A stretch of DNA of 64,000 bases from an uncultured Pseudoxanthomonas sp. (GCA_946479745.1 CAMLGZ010000001.1:403671-467670); one strand, 5' to 3'. Numbered from the stretch's first letter, positions 49,778 through 59,858 are shown. The notes: generated by a model from the sequence alone, not told the origin. Numbers and translations: made by a program.

Positions 49778-51385
49778 ATGCGGCGCATACCGCTTCTGCT
49801 TGCCTTCACGCTCGTGCTCGGCGCATGCGGCCCCAACGCGCCCGATGCCGCTACCACGCCGGCGGCCGAACCCACCGACTTCACCTTCGCTGAAGCCGAC
49901 ATCAGCGACCTGCAGACCCGCATGCAGAGGGGAGAGCTGGACAGTCGCGCGCTCACCCAGGCTTACCTGGACCGTATTGCCGCCATCGACAAAGCCGGGC
50001 CGACGCTCAATGCGGTGATTGAAATCAACCCCGACGCGCTGAAGGAAGCGGCCCTGCGCGATGTCGAACGCAAGACCAATTCCGTTCGCGGCCCCCTGCA
50101 CGGCATCCCGATTTTGCTCAAGGACAACATCGGCGCCACGCCCATGGCCAACTCCGCCGGCTCGCTGGCGCTGAAGGACTTCCGCCCCGCCAGCGACGCT
50201 TTCCTGGTGCGCAGGCTGCGCGAAGCAGGCGCGGTGATCCTGGGCAAGACCAACCTCAGCGAGTGGGCCAATTTCCGTTCCACCCGCTCGACCTCCGGCT
50301 GGAGCGGCCGGGGCGGACAGACGCGCAATCCTTATGCCCTGGACCGCAATCCCTGCGGTTCCAGCTCAGGTAGCGCAGTGGCGGTATCGGCGAATCTTGC
50401 CGTGGCCGCGATCGGCACCGAGACCGACGGCAGCATCATCTGTCCCGCTGCGATGAACGGACTGGTGGGATTGAAGCCCACCGTCGGCCTGGTGAGCCGC
50501 GAGGGCATCATCCCCATCTCTTTCAGCCAGGACACCGCGGGCCCGATGACCCGCAACGTCTCCGACGCTGCCTATCTACTCACCGTGTTGGCAGGGCGCG
50601 ACAATGCCGACCCCACGACCGCCAACATCGCTTGGAACACCTCGCTGGACTACCACTCGCATTTGAACGCCAATGGGTTGAAAGGCGCCCGCATCGGCGT
50701 GATGCGCAGCAAGCTGTCGATCCACCCGGATGCCGCCGCCGCGATGGAAGTAGCCATCAAGACCATGCGCGAAGCGGGCGCGACCGTCGTCGATGCCGAG
50801 ATCCCGACCGATGGGCAATGGTCGGACGACGAAGACACGCTGCTGCTCTATGAATTCAAGGCCGGCCTGGAACGCTACCTGCAGAAGCAGAATGCGCCGC
50901 TCAAGACCTTGTCGCAGTTGATCGGCTACAACCAGCAGTACCGCATTTCGGAAATGCGGTTCTTCGGGCAGGAACTGTTCGAGCAGGCCAACGCCAAGGG
51001 CGGGCTGGGCGAAATGGAATACATCAGCGCCAGATCGCGCGCGCGCCGCTTGGCCGGTCCCGAAGGGATCGATGCCGCACTCAAGGCGCAACGGCTGGAT
51101 GCGTTGATCGCTCCGGCCACCGGCCCGGCCTGGGTGACCGATCCGCTGACCGGCGACCACTTCCCCGGCGCCGGTTATGGCGCTGCGGCCGTGGCCGGTT
51201 ACCCCAGCCTGACCATTCCCATGGGCAGCAGCAATGGATTGCCGCTGGGTATCGTCTTCATGGGCGCCGCCTGGAGCGAGCCGCGGCTCATCGAACTGGG
51301 CTATGCCTACGAGCAACTCACCGGCGCACGCACTCCGCCGCAGTACTTGCCCAGCGTGACCGTCGCGCGCAAAGCTGCGCGCTGA
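49778..51385 (+). CDS. Lipoprotein amidase (amidase signature family)
   Basis: The 535-residue protein has a lipobox signal ([17 protein letters not shown]), so it should be lipidated at Cys17 and held in the periplasm. The body is an amidase-signature hydrolase with the catalytic Lys in [10 protein letters not shown], the cis-Ser in [15 protein letters not shown], and the nucleophile Ser in [17 protein letters not shown], followed by [11 protein letters not shown]. Members hydrolyse aliphatic or aryl amides, and some act on peptidyl amides; the substrate is unknown. The start at 49778 is fixed by the lipobox. It lies 62 bases after the DUF2127 gene in the same direction. Confidence 0.92.
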   Translation: MRRIPLLLAFTLVLGACGPNAPDAATTPAAEPTDFTFAEADISDLQTRMQRGELDSRALTQAYLDRIAAIDKAGPTLNAVIEINPDALKEAALRDVERKTNSVRGPLHGIPILLKDNIGATPMANSAGSLALKDFRPASDAFLVRRLREAGAVILGKTNLSEWANFRSTRSTSGWSGRGGQTRNPYALDRNPCGSSSGSAVAVSANLAVAAIGTETDGSIICPAAMNGLVGLKPTVGLVSREGIIPISFSQDTAGPMTRNVSDAAYLLTVLAGRDNADPTTANIAWNTSLDYHSHLNANGLKGARIGVMRSKLSIHPDAAAAMEVAIKTMREAGATVVDAEIPTDGQWSDDEDTLLLYEFKAGLERYLQKQNAPLKTLSQLIGYNQQYRISEMRFFGQELFEQANAKGGLGEMEYISARSRARRLAGPEGIDAALKAQRLDALIAPATGPAWVTDPLTGDHFPGAGYGAAAVAGYPSLTIPMGSSNGLPLGIVFMGAAWSEPRLIELGYAYEQLTGARTPPQYLPSVTVARKAAR

Positions 51386-51455
51386 CGCGAGGCGCCGACC
51401 CCGTCGGAGCCACGCTGCCCCAGAGCTTTTCCAAGGGCTCGGTCCCGAAAGAGCA

Positions 51456-51569
51456 TTTCGCCACGGATCAGCGCGGATCGACGCGGATGAGCGAATACTG
51501 AGGTACGCGAGATCTTGCCCAACCGAACTTAGCTTTATCCGTGTTGATCCGCGCTGATCCGTGGCGAAA
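51456..51569. repeat. Inverted repeat with 33-bp arms between the amidase and DAHP synthase genes
   Basis: Arms at 51456-51488 and 51537-51569 start TTTCGCCACGGATCAGCGCG and end with repeated CGGAT units; they match with two differences around a 48-base loop. It lies between converging genes. Both arms contain iterations of the short unit GATC(A/G)(A/G)C(G/A)CGGAT. Confidence 0.87.
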
Positions 51570-51631
51570 AACGCTTCTAATCGAGACCTTTGAACAAGCT
51601 CTCGGACGAGCAGCGAAGCCCTCGCGCGGGT

Positions 51632-53041
51632 CTACCGCGCTGCGGGCGCGGCCAGTTGATTCTGCTTGCGCACGATCGACATCGCGATCTCCAGCGACTG
51701 TTCGTAGTTGAGGCGCGGATCCACCGTGGAGCGGTAAGCGCGTTCCAGGTCGATATCGGTGAGTTCGCGCGCGCCGCCGGTGCATTCGGTCACATCCTCG
51801 CCGGTGAGCTCCAGATGCACGCCGCCCAGACGCGTGCCTGCGGCCGCGTGCAGATCGAACGACTGCTCCACTTCGCCACGGATGTTGTCGAAGCGGCGCG
51901 TCTTGTAGCCGTTCGAAGTACTTTCGGTATTGCCGTGCATCGGATCGCACACCCACAGCACGCGGCGGCCGTCGCGACGCACCGCGTCGAGCAGCGGCGG
52001 CAACTTCTCGGCGATCTGCGCAGCGCCCATACGATGGATGAAGGTCAGGCGGCCGGGCTCGTCTTCCGGATTGAGGATGTCGATCAGGCGCAGCAACTGG
52101 TCGGGATTCACCGAGGGTCCGACTTTCAGCGCGATCGGATTGCGCACGCCGCGCAGGTATTCCACGTGCGCGCCATCGACTGCCGCGGTGCGCATGCCGA
52201 TCCACGGGTAATGCGTGCTCAGGTTGAACCAGCCCCACTGGCGCGGCACTTCGCGGGTCAGCGCTTCTTCGTACGGCAGCAGCAAGGCTTCGTGCGAAGT
52301 GTAGAAATCGATGCGGTTGAGGTTGTGCACTTCCGAACCGGCCAGCGTTTCCATGAAACGCACGGCATCGCCGATGGAGGTGGCCATCTGCTGGTACTCG
52401 TTGGCGTTGGGCGAATAGCCCACCCAGTTGAGGTTCCAGTATTCGGGATGGTGCAGGTCGGCGAAGCCGCCGTCGATCAGCGCGCGCACGAAATTCATGG
52501 TCATCGCCGAACGCGCGTGCGCCTTGATCATGCGGCGCGGATCGGGGATGCGCGCTTCCGCGGTGAATTCGGGCTGGTTGACCAGATCGCCGCGGTAGCT
52601 CGGCAAGGTCACGCCGTCGCGGGTTTCGGTGTCGGTCGAGCGCGGCTTGGCGTACTGGCCGGCGAAGCGGCCCACGCGCACGACCGGCAAACGCAGGCCA
52701 TGCACCAGCACCAGGCTCATCTGCAGAAGAACCTTGAGGCGGTTGGAAATCAGGCCGGATTCGCAATCGCTGAAACTCTCGGCGCAATCGCCGCCCTGCA
52801 ACAGGAATCGCTTGCCTTCCTGCGCTTCGGCCAACTGCTTCTTCAGCGAGAAGATTTCCCACGAGGTCACCAGCGGTGGCAACTGACGCAATTCGCCTAG
52901 CGCCGATTCCAGCGCCTCCGCGTCCGGATACGTGGGCATCTGCACCGCCGTGCGCGAACGCCAGGAAGCGGGCGCCCAGTCGGTGGGAAGATTCACGGCA
53001 CGGAGATTGCGATCGGTATTGCTCATGGTGCTGCTACTCAT
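51632..53041 (-). CDS. aroG: Class II 3-deoxy-7-phosphoheptulonate synthase
   Basis: The enzyme condenses phosphoenolpyruvate with erythrose 4-phosphate in the first step of aromatic amino-acid synthesis. The 469-residue protein is of the plant-like class II type with FLLQGGDCAESFSDCESG (metal-site Cys), the Lys/Arg PEP site in GRFAGQYAKPRSTDTE, RMIKAHARSAMTMNFVRALI, and ALKVGPSVNPDQLLRLIDIL. It differs wholly from E. coli AroG, so the symbol is used loosely. GAGGG eight bases upstream supports the start at 53041; another ATG lies at 53026. Confidence 0.93.
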   Translation of the reverse strand: MSSSTMSNTDRNLRAVNLPTDWAPASWRSRTAVQMPTYPDAEALESALGELRQLPPLVTSWEIFSLKKQLAEAQEGKRFLLQGGDCAESFSDCESGLISNRLKVLLQMSLVLVHGLRLPVVRVGRFAGQYAKPRSTDTETRDGVTLPSYRGDLVNQPEFTAEARIPDPRRMIKAHARSAMTMNFVRALIDGGFADLHHPEYWNLNWVGYSPNANEYQQMATSIGDAVRFMETLAGSEVHNLNRIDFYTSHEALLLPYEEALTREVPRQWGWFNLSTHYPWIGMRTAAVDGAHVEYLRGVRNPIALKVGPSVNPDQLLRLIDILNPEDEPGRLTFIHRMGAAQIAEKLPPLLDAVRRDGRRVLWVCDPMHGNTESTSNGYKTRRFDNIRGEVEQSFDLHAAAGTRLGGVHLELTGEDVTECTGGARELTDIDLERAYRSTVDPRLNYEQSLEIAMSIVRKQNQLAAPAAR

Positions 53042-53099
53042 GGTGGTGCCCTCAGCGGGTCACCATGTTGCCAGATTGATGCGCCGCGTCAAAATGTCG

Positions 53100-53612
53100 T
53101 TACGCTTGCAACTTACGCCCGCGGAATGCGGCGAACAATGCCCAGGCCAACAAGGCCAGGAACCAGGCCAGACTCCATTCAGGCATCGACAAACCCAGGA
53201 AGGTCCAGTCCACCACTGCGCACTCGCCCGAACCGGTGAATACCTTGCGCAGCACGTCGGCGAACGGGAAGGCCTCCATCATGTAGGCCAGGTCCGGACC
53301 GCAGGCAGGCACCTTGTCGGCGGGCAGGTGCTGCAGCCAGACATGGCGTCCGGCCACTGCCAGACCCAGAGCGGCGGCCACCAGGGCCAGTCCGCCGTAT
53401 GCGCCGCGACCGCCCGCGCTCTTTGGCGAGTGCAAGCCCCCGATCAGAAACACCACCGCCAGCAGCACGAATGCCCCGCGCTGGAACGAGCACAACGGGC
53501 AGGGATTCAGACCCAACTGATACTGCGAGTAGAAGGCGAATCCCAGCAGTGCCACGCAGATGGCGAAACCGGTCAGGAATTGGGCGCGGAACGACCAGCG
53601 GAAAGGGTTCAT
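53100..53612 (-). CDS. dsbB: Disulfide bond formation protein B
   Basis: DsbB re-oxidises DsbA by passing electrons to quinone in the inner membrane. The 170-residue protein has four membrane segments (the first at FLTGFAICVALLGFAFYSQY). The CxxC pair of the first periplasmic loop is LNPCPLCSFQRGA, and the second-loop Cys pair lies in KVPACGPDLAYM and GSGECAVVDWTF. Length and layout match the family. It lies after the DAHP synthase gene in position but is transcribed from its own region past the rplQ terminator. Confidence 0.95.
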   Translation of the reverse strand: MNPFRWSFRAQFLTGFAICVALLGFAFYSQYQLGLNPCPLCSFQRGAFVLLAVVFLIGGLHSPKSAGGRGAYGGLALVAAALGLAVAGRHVWLQHLPADKVPACGPDLAYMMEAFPFADVLRKVFTGSGECAVVDWTFLGLSMPEWSLAWFLALLAWALFAAFRGRKLQA

Positions 53613-53715
53613 GGCAAGCCTGTTCAGAAGCGATGGCAGCCATTATCTCCGTGCGGGCCTGCACCGTCACATGCCACAAGTGCCGGCTGGCCGGCTAACT
53701 GATGCCGGCGGCCAG

Positions 53716-53745
53716 AAAAACAAAACCCCGACGCTAGGCCGGGGT
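53716..53745 (-). terminator. Intrinsic terminator of the alpha ribosomal operon
   Basis: On the minus strand the stem ACCCCG/CGGGGT is followed by TTTTGTTTTT, 29 bases past the rplQ stop. It marks the end of the rpsM-rpsK-rpsD-rpoA-rplQ transcript. Confidence 0.85.
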
Positions 53746-53773
53746 CTGTGTATCGCTTACTGCAGTTTCCGGA

Positions 53774-54157
53774 TTACTCGGCCGACAGCGCCGCTGCTTC
53801 CGGACGGTCCAGCAGTTCGACATACGCCATCGGCGCATTGTCGCCAGCGCGGAAGCCGCACTTGAGGATGCGCAGGTAGCCACCCGGACGCGACTGGTAG
53901 CGCGGGCCAAGCGTGGTGAACAGAGTGCCCACCGCTTCCTTGTCGCGCAGACGCGCAAAAGCAAGGCGGCGATTGGCGACGCCATCGACCTTGGCCAGAG
54001 TGATGAGGGGCTCTGCGACGCGGCGCAGTTCCTTGGCCTTGGGCAGCGTGGTGCGGATCAGGCCCTGCTTGATCAGCGAAGCGGCCATGTTGCTGAACAT
54101 CGCCTGGCGATGGGCGCTGGTGCGGCTGAATTTGCGGCCGGCTTTCTGGTGGCGCAT
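53774..54157 (-). CDS. rplQ: 50S ribosomal protein L17
   Basis: L17 is a 127-residue 50S protein near the peptide tunnel exit. The opening [20 protein letters not shown], followed by [20 protein letters not shown] and [17 protein letters not shown], is diagnostic. Its length agrees with other proteobacteria. It is the last gene of the alpha operon; an unusually long 195-base spacer with a hairpin separates it from rpoA. Confidence 0.97.
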   Translation of the reverse strand: MRHQKAGRKFSRTSAHRQAMFSNMAASLIKQGLIRTTLPKAKELRRVAEPLITLAKVDGVANRRLAFARLRDKEAVGTLFTTLGPRYQSRPGGYLRILKCGFRAGDNAPMAYVELLDRPEAAALSAE

Positions 54158-54314
54158 GGTTTTGATTCCTGGTTAATGTTGATGCTGTTGGAGTTCGCTG
54201 TCGCCATCATGGCGTTGGTGCTTGGACTGCGGATGGCCCCAGCCCGTTCGTCCTGATCGGGCATCGCCGCGCACCTTCGGGCGCGTCGGCGTTGTGTTGC
54301 GATTTCAAGCGAAT

Positions 54315-54333
54315 CCCCGCAGTTGCTGCGGGG
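54315..54333 (-). other. Hairpin in the rpoA-rplQ spacer
   Basis: CCCCGCAG (54315-54322) and CTGCGGGG (54326-54333) pair around a 3-base loop, 20 bases after the rpoA stop. No T-run follows, so it is more likely a processing or stability element than a full terminator. Confidence 0.6.
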
Positions 54334-54352
54334 ACCCGTTACAACTATTGGA

Positions 54353-55351
54353 TCAGCCCAACATGCCGTGCTGGGAAACGCCGGCCGGCGGCCAGTTTTC
54401 CAGCTTCATGCCCAGGGAAAGGCCGCGCTGAGCGAGGACTTCCTTGATCTCGGTCAGCGACTTCTTGCCCAGGTTCGGGGTCTTCAGCAGCTCGACTTCG
54501 GTCTTCTGGATCAGGTCGCCGATGTAGTAGATGCTCTCGGCCTTGAGGCAGTTGGCCGAACGCACGGTCAGCTCCAGGTCGTCGATCGGGCGCAGCAGCA
54601 CCGGATCCACGCCGCTGGTGGCCGGCTTCGCCGCACCGCGGTCGCGGTGGGTGAAGTCGCCGAACACCGACAGCTGGTCGCTGAGGATGTCGGCGGCGGT
54701 GCGCACGGCCTCCTCGGCGTCGATGGTGCCGTTGGTTTCGATTTCCAGGACCAGCTTGTCCAGGTCGGTGCGCTGCTCGACGCGCGCGGCTTCCACCGCA
54801 TAGGCGACGCGGCGGACCGGCGAGAACGAGGCGTCCAGCATCAGACGGCCGATGGCGCGGGTTTCTTCATCCGGACGACGACGGGCAGCCGCCGGCTGGT
54901 AGCCGAAACCGCGCTCGATCTTCAGGCGCATGTTGATCGCCGTGTCCTTGGTCAGGTTGCAGATGACCAGTTCCGGGTTCAGGATTTCGACGTTGTGGTC
55001 GGTCTTGATGTCCGCGGCGGTCACTACGCCCGGGCCCTGCTTGGCCAGGGTCAGGGTGGAGCTGTCGCCGGTATGGATGCGGATGGCGACGTCTTTCAGG
55101 TTCAACAGGACTTCAAGCACGTCTTCCTGCAGGCCTTCGATGGTGCTGTATTCGTGCAGAACGCCGTCGATCTCGACTTCCGTGATGGCGAAGCCGGGGA
55201 TGGACGAGAGCAGCACGCGACGCAGCGCATTGCCCAGGGTGTGGCCGTAACCGCGTTCCAGCGGTTCGATCACGACCTTGGCGCGATTGTCGCCAAGGCG
55301 TTCGATTTGCGGGCCGCGGGGGCGCAGCACCTGCTGTGTGGTAACCGTCAT
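54353..55351 (-). CDS. rpoA: RNA polymerase alpha subunit
   Basis: RpoA dimerises to nucleate RNA polymerase and contacts promoter UP elements and activators. The 332-residue protein has the N-terminal assembly domain ([36 protein letters not shown]) and a linker with an Arg/Asp/Gly-rich insert ([14 protein letters not shown]) typical of xanthomonads. The C-terminal domain has [20 protein letters not shown] and [18 protein letters not shown]. It sits between rpsD and rplQ, as in most gammaproteobacteria. Hairpins flank the gene on both sides. Confidence 0.98.
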   Translation of the reverse strand: MTVTTQQVLRPRGPQIERLGDNRAKVVIEPLERGYGHTLGNALRRVLLSSIPGFAITEVEIDGVLHEYSTIEGLQEDVLEVLLNLKDVAIRIHTGDSSTLTLAKQGPGVVTAADIKTDHNVEILNPELVICNLTKDTAINMRLKIERGFGYQPAAARRRPDEETRAIGRLMLDASFSPVRRVAYAVEAARVEQRTDLDKLVLEIETNGTIDAEEAVRTAADILSDQLSVFGDFTHRDRGAAKPATSGVDPVLLRPIDDLELTVRSANCLKAESIYYIGDLIQKTEVELLKTPNLGKKSLTEIKEVLAQRGLSLGMKLENWPPAGVSQHGMLG

Positions 55352-55369
55352 GTTGCTTGGTCTCCTGCA

Positions 55370-55392
55370 AATCCCCGGCTGATCCGGGGATT
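55370..55392 (-). other. Hairpin in the rpsD-rpoA spacer
   Basis: AATCCCCGG (55370-55378) and CCGGGGATT (55384-55392) pair around a 5-base loop in the 51-base gap between rpsD and rpoA. It sits ten bases past the rpsD stop. Confidence 0.6.
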
Positions 55393-55402
55393 CGTGATGG
55401 GA

Positions 55403-56032
55403 TTACTTCGAGTACAACTCGACGATCAGCGCTTCGTTGATGTCGGCAGGCAGATCTGCGCGATCCGGCACGGCCTTGAACACGCCGCTGAACTTCTTCG
55501 AGTCCACTTCAACCCACGAGGGGCTGAGGTCCATCTGTGCGGACACGGTCAGCGATTCCTGGACGCGCAACTGCTTCTGCGCCTTTTCGGAAAGCTCGAT
55601 CGCATCGCCAGCCTTGACCTGGTAGGACGGCAGGTTCACCGACTTGCCGTTGACCAGCACGCCGCGGTGCGAAACCAGCTGACGGGCCGAAGGACGGGTG
55701 ATGGCGAAGCCCATGCGGTAGACGACGTTGTCCAGACGGGTTTCCAACAACTGCAGCAGGTTCTCGCCGGTGTTGCCCTTCTTGGTCGAGGCCTTCTTGT
55801 AGTAGTTGCGGAACTGACGCTCCAGCAGACCGTAGATACGCTTGACCTTCTGCTTCTCGCGCAGCTGGGTGGCGTAATCGGACAGCTTGCCCTTGCGGGC
55901 GGTAGCGCCGTGCTGGCCGGGCTTCTGCTCCAGCTTGCACTTGGAATCCAGCGCGCGCGCCGGGCTTTTAAGGGAAAGATCGACGCCTTCGCGGCGGGCG
56001 AGCTTACAGGTAGGACCAATATAACGAGCCAT
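55403..56032 (-). CDS. rpsD: 30S ribosomal protein S4
   Basis: S4 (209 residues) starts 30S assembly by binding the 5' domain of 16S rRNA and in E. coli also represses the alpha operon. It opens [20 protein letters not shown] and contains the RNA-binding S4 domain with [20 protein letters not shown] and [18 protein letters not shown]. Only one Cys is near the N-terminus (GPTCKLARR), so this is the zinc-free form. It follows rpsK by 14 bases. Confidence 0.98.
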   Translation of the reverse strand: MARYIGPTCKLARREGVDLSLKSPARALDSKCKLEQKPGQHGATARKGKLSDYATQLREKQKVKRIYGLLERQFRNYYKKASTKKGNTGENLLQLLETRLDNVVYRMGFAITRPSARQLVSHRGVLVNGKSVNLPSYQVKAGDAIELSEKAQKQLRVQESLTVSAQMDLSPSWVEVDSKKFSGVFKAVPDRADLPADINEALIVELYSK

Positions 56033-56046
56033 TTCTCTTCAGCTCC

Positions 56047-56439
56047 TCAGACGCGACGCTTTTTAGGCGGGCGGCAACCGTTATGCGGGATAGGCGTAAC
56101 GTCGATGATGTTGGTGATTTTGTAACCAACGTTGTTGAGCGAACGCACCGCGGACTCGCGGCCCGGGCCTGGGCCCTTGATGCGTACTTCCAACGACTTC
56201 AGACCGTAGTCCAGTGCTGCGCGGCCGGCTTTTTCGGCGGCCACCTGCGCTGCGAACGGCGTGGACTTGCGGGAACCGCGGAAACCCGCGCCGCCCGAAG
56301 TGGCCCACGACAGCGCATTGCCCTGGCGATCGGTGATGGTGACGATGGTGTTGTTGAAAGAAGCGTGGACGTGGGCGACGCCGTCGGTGACGACCCGCTT
56401 GATCTTCTTCTTTACTTTTGCTGCTGCTGGTTTGGCCAT
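56047..56439 (-). CDS. rpsK: 30S ribosomal protein S11
   Basis: The 130-residue platform protein shows [60 protein letters not shown] and the terminal [17 protein letters not shown]. All are hallmark S11 segments, and length is as expected. It is the second gene of the alpha operon, 12 bases after rpsM. Confidence 0.98.
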   Translation of the reverse strand: MAKPAAAKVKKKIKRVVTDGVAHVHASFNNTIVTITDRQGNALSWATSGGAGFRGSRKSTPFAAQVAAEKAGRAALDYGLKSLEVRIKGPGPGRESAVRSLNNVGYKITNIIDVTPIPHNGCRPPKKRRV

Positions 56440-56451
56440 GATGCGCGCCCC

Positions 56452-56808
56452 TTACTTCTTGATGGCTTTGCGCGGACCCTTGCGGGTGCGTGCATTGGTA
56501 CGGGTGCGCTGGCCACGCAGCGGCAAGCCACGGCGATGGCGCAGGCCGCGGTAGCAACCCAGGTCCATCAGGCGCTTGATCGCCATACCCACTTCGCGAC
56601 GGAGGTCGCCTTCGACGATGAACTTGCCGATTTCGGCGCGCAGGCGCTCGACTTCCGGCTCGGACAGGTCACGGATCTTGGTGGTGGAAGTGACGCCTGC
56701 GGTTTCGCAGACCTTCTTCGACCGGGTACGGCCTATGCCGTAAATGCTCTGCAACCCGACCCAGACATGCTTCTGGGCAGGCAGGTTGACACCTGCAATA
56801 CGCGCCAT
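56452..56808 (-). CDS. rpsM: 30S ribosomal protein S13
   Basis: The 118-residue 30S head protein that contacts the 50S subunit and tRNA shows [20 protein letters not shown], then [19 protein letters not shown] and the basic tail with [20 protein letters not shown]. The start at 56808 gives the family N-terminus; the extension to 56823 is not needed. It is the first gene of the alpha operon, with a promoter 85 bases upstream. Confidence 0.97.
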   Translation of the reverse strand: MARIAGVNLPAQKHVWVGLQSIYGIGRTRSKKVCETAGVTSTTKIRDLSEPEVERLRAEIGKFIVEGDLRREVGMAIKRLMDLGCYRGLRHRRGLPLRGQRTRTNARTRKGPRKAIKK

Positions 56809-57163
56809 GACGCGACTCTCCAACTGTGTTTGATGGCCCGATTGCAGGCAAATCCGTGAGGATTCGGTGCAAGCCGGCGGAGTGAACTACGAATTTTAAC
56901 AAGATCTCGGGTTTCTGGGAAGCCCCGGCCCGCCGAAGCTTGCCAGGACCACGGCATGGGGAGTGTGCCCATGCTCCGGCGCCGGAATCCGCCTGATCCG
57001 GGTCGATATCCGGCTTTCGCCTTCTTCGTCCCTTCCCGCCCCGCGCTACTCTTGCGCAGGGACTGGCTGATTCTCACCTGCGCACGAGATCGCCGCACAG
57101 GCCGCCCATCTAAGTTGTGCCCGCCGCAGGCGTACGCCATGCAGCCGGCTTCGGTGCAGCTTC
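56809..57163. other. Long spacer between secY and rpsM (355 bases), no rpmJ
   Basis: No coding sequence is supported. In many proteobacteria rpmJ (L36) lies here, but no segment resembling the small Cys/His/Lys-rich L36 is seen in either strand. The spacer holds a 7-bp hairpin GCATGGG/CCCATGC (56954-56960, 56968-56974) and the alpha operon promoter. The 85-base leader before rpsM could carry the S4 autoregulatory structure known from E. coli. Confidence 0.6.
56893..56921 (-). promoter_or_regulatory. Promoter of the alpha operon
   Basis: On the minus strand TTCCCA (56916-56921) and TAAAAT (56893-56898) are exactly 17 bases apart in a GC-rich spacer. The -10 hexamer matches consensus at five of six positions. 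The leader would be about 78 bases. Confidence 0.65.
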
Positions 57164-58516
57164 TCAGCCCCGCGCCAAACCGCCGCGCGAGCCGCCTTTC
57201 AGGTTCGCCTTCTTCAACAGGCTTTCGTACTGGTGCGACATCAGGTGCGCCTGGATCTGGGCGATGAAGTCCATCACCACCACCACCACGATCAACAGCG
57301 AGGTGCCGCCGAAGTAGAACGAGGTACCCAGCTGGGTACGCATGATTTCCGGCAGCAGGCAGACTGCGACCAGATACAGCGAACCGACCGCGGTCAGACG
57401 GGTCAACACCGCATCCACGTAATCGGCGGTCGCCTTGCCCGGACGGATGCCCGGAATCAGTGCGCCCGACTTCTTCAGGTTGTCGGCCGTTTCCTGCGAA
57501 TTGAACACCAGCGCCGTATAGAAGAACGCGAAGCCGATGATCATCGCCGCGAACACGATCATATGCAGCGGCTCGCCCGGCGCCAGCGCCTGGGAGATGC
57601 GTTGCAGCCAAACGGTCGAAGTGGATTGGCCGGACCACAGCGCCAGCGTGGCCGGGAAAGCCAGGATGCTGGAGGCGAAGATCGGCGGAATCACGCCTGC
57701 CATGTTGAGCTTGAGCGGCAGGAACGAGGTCTGGTTCATGTACGCGTTGCGGCCGCCCTGCCGCCTGGCGTAATTCACCGTGATCCGGCGTTGGCCCCGC
57801 TCCATGAAAACCACGAAATAAGTGAAGGCCGCTACCGTCAGCACGATCAGGATCAAGGCGATGGCGCTGATGGTGCCGTTGCGGAAACCTTCGATCGTAT
57901 TGATCACCGCCACCGGCAAGCCGGCCACGATGCCTGCGAAGATGATCAGCGACACGCCGTTGCCGACGCCGCGCTCGGTCACCTGCTCGCCCACCCACAT
58001 AAGGAAGATGGTGCCTGCGGTCAATGCCACTACCGCGGTCAGCACAAAGCCCATGCCCGGGCTGTACACCACCGGCATGCCGCCCGGCGCGACCTGGTTC
58101 TGCAAGGCGACCGCAATGCTGCCGCCCTGCACCACCGCCAGCAATACCGCACCCATGCGCGAATACTGGGTGATCTTGCGGCGGCCGGATTCGCCTTCTT
58201 TCTGCATCGCCTTCAGCGACGGAAAGATATGCACGGCCAGCTGAAACACGATGGATGCCGAGATGTAAGGCATCACGTTGAGCGCGAAAATGCTGAAACG
58301 GTGCAAGGCACCGCCCGAGAACATGTTGAACATGTCCACGATGCCGCCGCCCTGCGCCTGCATCATCGCCAGCATCGCATCGGGGTTCACGCCGGGAACC
58401 GGAATGAAGCAACCGATGCGATAGACGATCAGCGCGCCGACCACGAACAGCAGACGCTGGCGCAGTTCAGTGAACTTGCCCAACCCGCCTACGCCGCCTG
58501 CGTTGCCTTGCGCCAT
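57164..58516 (-). CDS. secY: Protein translocase channel subunit SecY
   Basis: SecY forms the protein-conducting channel of the inner membrane. The 450-residue protein has ten hydrophobic segments. It has the first-helix and plug region [16 protein letters not shown], the loop segment [20 protein letters not shown], and [20 protein letters not shown] before the seventh helix region. It is the last gene of the spc operon, seven bases after rplO. A 355-base spacer separates it from rpsM. Confidence 0.98.
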   Translation of the reverse strand: MAQGNAGGVGGLGKFTELRQRLLFVVGALIVYRIGCFIPVPGVNPDAMLAMMQAQGGGIVDMFNMFSGGALHRFSIFALNVMPYISASIVFQLAVHIFPSLKAMQKEGESGRRKITQYSRMGAVLLAVVQGGSIAVALQNQVAPGGMPVVYSPGMGFVLTAVVALTAGTIFLMWVGEQVTERGVGNGVSLIIFAGIVAGLPVAVINTIEGFRNGTISAIALILIVLTVAAFTYFVVFMERGQRRITVNYARRQGGRNAYMNQTSFLPLKLNMAGVIPPIFASSILAFPATLALWSGQSTSTVWLQRISQALAPGEPLHMIVFAAMIIGFAFFYTALVFNSQETADNLKKSGALIPGIRPGKATADYVDAVLTRLTAVGSLYLVAVCLLPEIMRTQLGTSFYFGGTSLLIVVVVVMDFIAQIQAHLMSHQYESLLKKANLKGGSRGGLARG

Positions 58517-58523
58517 TCTGCGA

Positions 58524-58961
58524 TTACTCCTGAACGCTGCCGCCGGCAGCTTCGATAGCCGCCTTGGCGCCGGCCGTCGCAGTGATGCCCTTCAGCACGA
58601 ACTTCTTGGTCAGGTCGCCCTTCTTGACGATCTTGGCGCGCTTGGCCGAAGTCGGCACCAGCTTGGCGGCACGCAGCGCGGCGAAATCGATCTCGCCGGC
58701 TTCGAGCTTGTCCAACTGGTAGGACAGCACTTCGGCGCAGTCCAGCTTCAACTTCGAGCGGAAGCCGACCTTCGGCAGGCGCTTGATCAGGGGCATCTGG
58801 CCGCCTTCGAACTTGGCCTTGATCTTGCCCTTGCCCGAACGCGCGAACGAACCCTTGTGGCCGCGGCCGCAGGTCTTGCCCAGGCCCGAACCGATGCCGC
58901 GACCGACGCGCTTGCGCTCGGTGCGGGCGCCTTCGCCTGGCTTCAATGTATTGAGATGCAT
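58524..58961 (-). CDS. rplO: 50S ribosomal protein L15
   Basis: The 145-residue protein opens [20 protein letters not shown] and continues [20 protein letters not shown] with the Gly/Arg-rich N-terminal tail that penetrates 23S rRNA. A compact C-terminal domain follows ([20 protein letters not shown]). It lies between rpmD and secY in the normal spc order. Confidence 0.98.
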   Translation of the reverse strand: MHLNTLKPGEGARTERKRVGRGIGSGLGKTCGRGHKGSFARSGKGKIKAKFEGGQMPLIKRLPKVGFRSKLKLDCAEVLSYQLDKLEAGEIDFAALRAAKLVPTSAKRAKIVKKGDLTKKFVLKGITATAGAKAAIEAAGGSVQE

Positions 58962-58966
58962 ATCGA

Positions 58967-59164
58967 TTACTCCTCGACGCGCACGAGGTAGTGAACTTTA
59001 TTGATCAGACCGCGTACCTGCGGGCTGTCCTTCAGTTCACGCACATCGTTGAGCTTGTTCAGGCCCAGCGCCTTCACCGACAAACGGTGGATGCCCTGGG
59101 AACCACGCAGGCCACGCACCAGGCGGACCTTGACCGTACCGGTCTTGTTGGACTCACTTGCCAT
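58967..59164 (-). CDS. rpmD: 50S ribosomal protein L30
   Basis: The 65-residue product [20 protein letters not shown] then [20 protein letters not shown] is typical L30. Its start overlaps the rpsE stop by 11 bases, so translation is coupled, and rplO follows five bases after its stop. Confidence 0.96.
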   Translation of the reverse strand: MASESNKTGTVKVRLVRGLRGSQGIHRLSVKALGLNKLNDVRELKDSPQVRGLINKVHYLVRVEE

Positions 59165-59702
59165 AATTGAGTTCCTCGATCTTCTTGCCGCGCTTGGCCG
59201 CGATGCGGGTCGGCGACTGCATGTCGCCCAGGCCCTTCAGCGTGGCGCGCACCAGGTTGATGGGGTTGCGCGAACCCACGGCCTTGGCCAGCACGTTCTT
59301 CACGCCCACCGCTTCCAGCACGGCACGCATGGCGCCGCCGGCGATCACGCCGGTACCTTCGGAGGCTGGCTGCATGTATACGCGCGCCGCGCCGTGGCCG
59401 GCCTTGACCGGGTGCCACAAGGTGCCGTTGTTCAAGTCGACATTGAGCATGCCCTTGCGCGCATATTCCATCGACTTCTGGATGGCGACCGGCACTTCGC
59501 GCGCCTTGCCGTAACCGAAACCGATCTTGCCGTTACCGTCGCCCACCACCGTCAACGCGGTGAAGGTGAACTGGCGACCGCCCTTGACCGTCTTGCTGAC
59601 GCGGTTGACCGCGACCAGCTTCTCGATCATGCCGTCGTCTACTTTCTCTTCGCGGTTGCGGTCGCGATCACGACCCCGCGGTGCACGTTGTTCTTCAGCC
59701 AT
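59154..59702 (-). CDS. rpsE: 30S ribosomal protein S5
   Basis: S5 (182 residues) is a decoding-site and fidelity protein. The double-stranded-RNA-binding-like domain opens [20 protein letters not shown], and [40 protein letters not shown] and [20 protein letters not shown] follow. A hydrophilic Arg/Asp/Glu-rich N-terminal extension of about 20 residues precedes the domain. AAGGAA lies upstream. An unusual 156-base gap precedes it after rplR. Confidence 0.98.
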   Translation of the reverse strand: MAEEQRAPRGRDRDRNREEKVDDGMIEKLVAVNRVSKTVKGGRQFTFTALTVVGDGNGKIGFGYGKAREVPVAIQKSMEYARKGMLNVDLNNGTLWHPVKAGHGAARVYMQPASEGTGVIAGGAMRAVLEAVGVKNVLAKAVGSRNPINLVRATLKGLGDMQSPTRIAAKRGKKIEELNYGK

Positions 59703-59830
59703 TTGCCTAATTCCTTGATGAGTAAGTGATTACGGCTGAGCCGCTTATAGTTGTGGAATGGTGCGGTGGACCGCAGTCGCGCGCAGAAGTCGCGGTGCGT
59801 CCGGCATTATCCCTGCCGGCGGATTACAGC

Positions 59831-59847
59831 ATGGGGACGAACCCCAT
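59831..59847 (-). other. Small hairpin in the rplR-rpsE spacer
   Basis: ATGGGG (59831-59836) and CCCCAT (59842-59847) pair in the 156-base gap, 12 bases before the rplR stop codon boundary on the minus strand. A second palindrome TGCGGT-GG-ACCGCA lies at 59762-59775. A -10-like TATAAG follows toward rpsE. Confidence 0.45.
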
Positions 59848-59858
59848 CTGTTTCAAAC

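Noticed and set aside
56860..57160. rpmJ (L36) between secY and rpsM
   Set aside because: No frame encodes the small Cys/His/Lys-rich L36 pattern.
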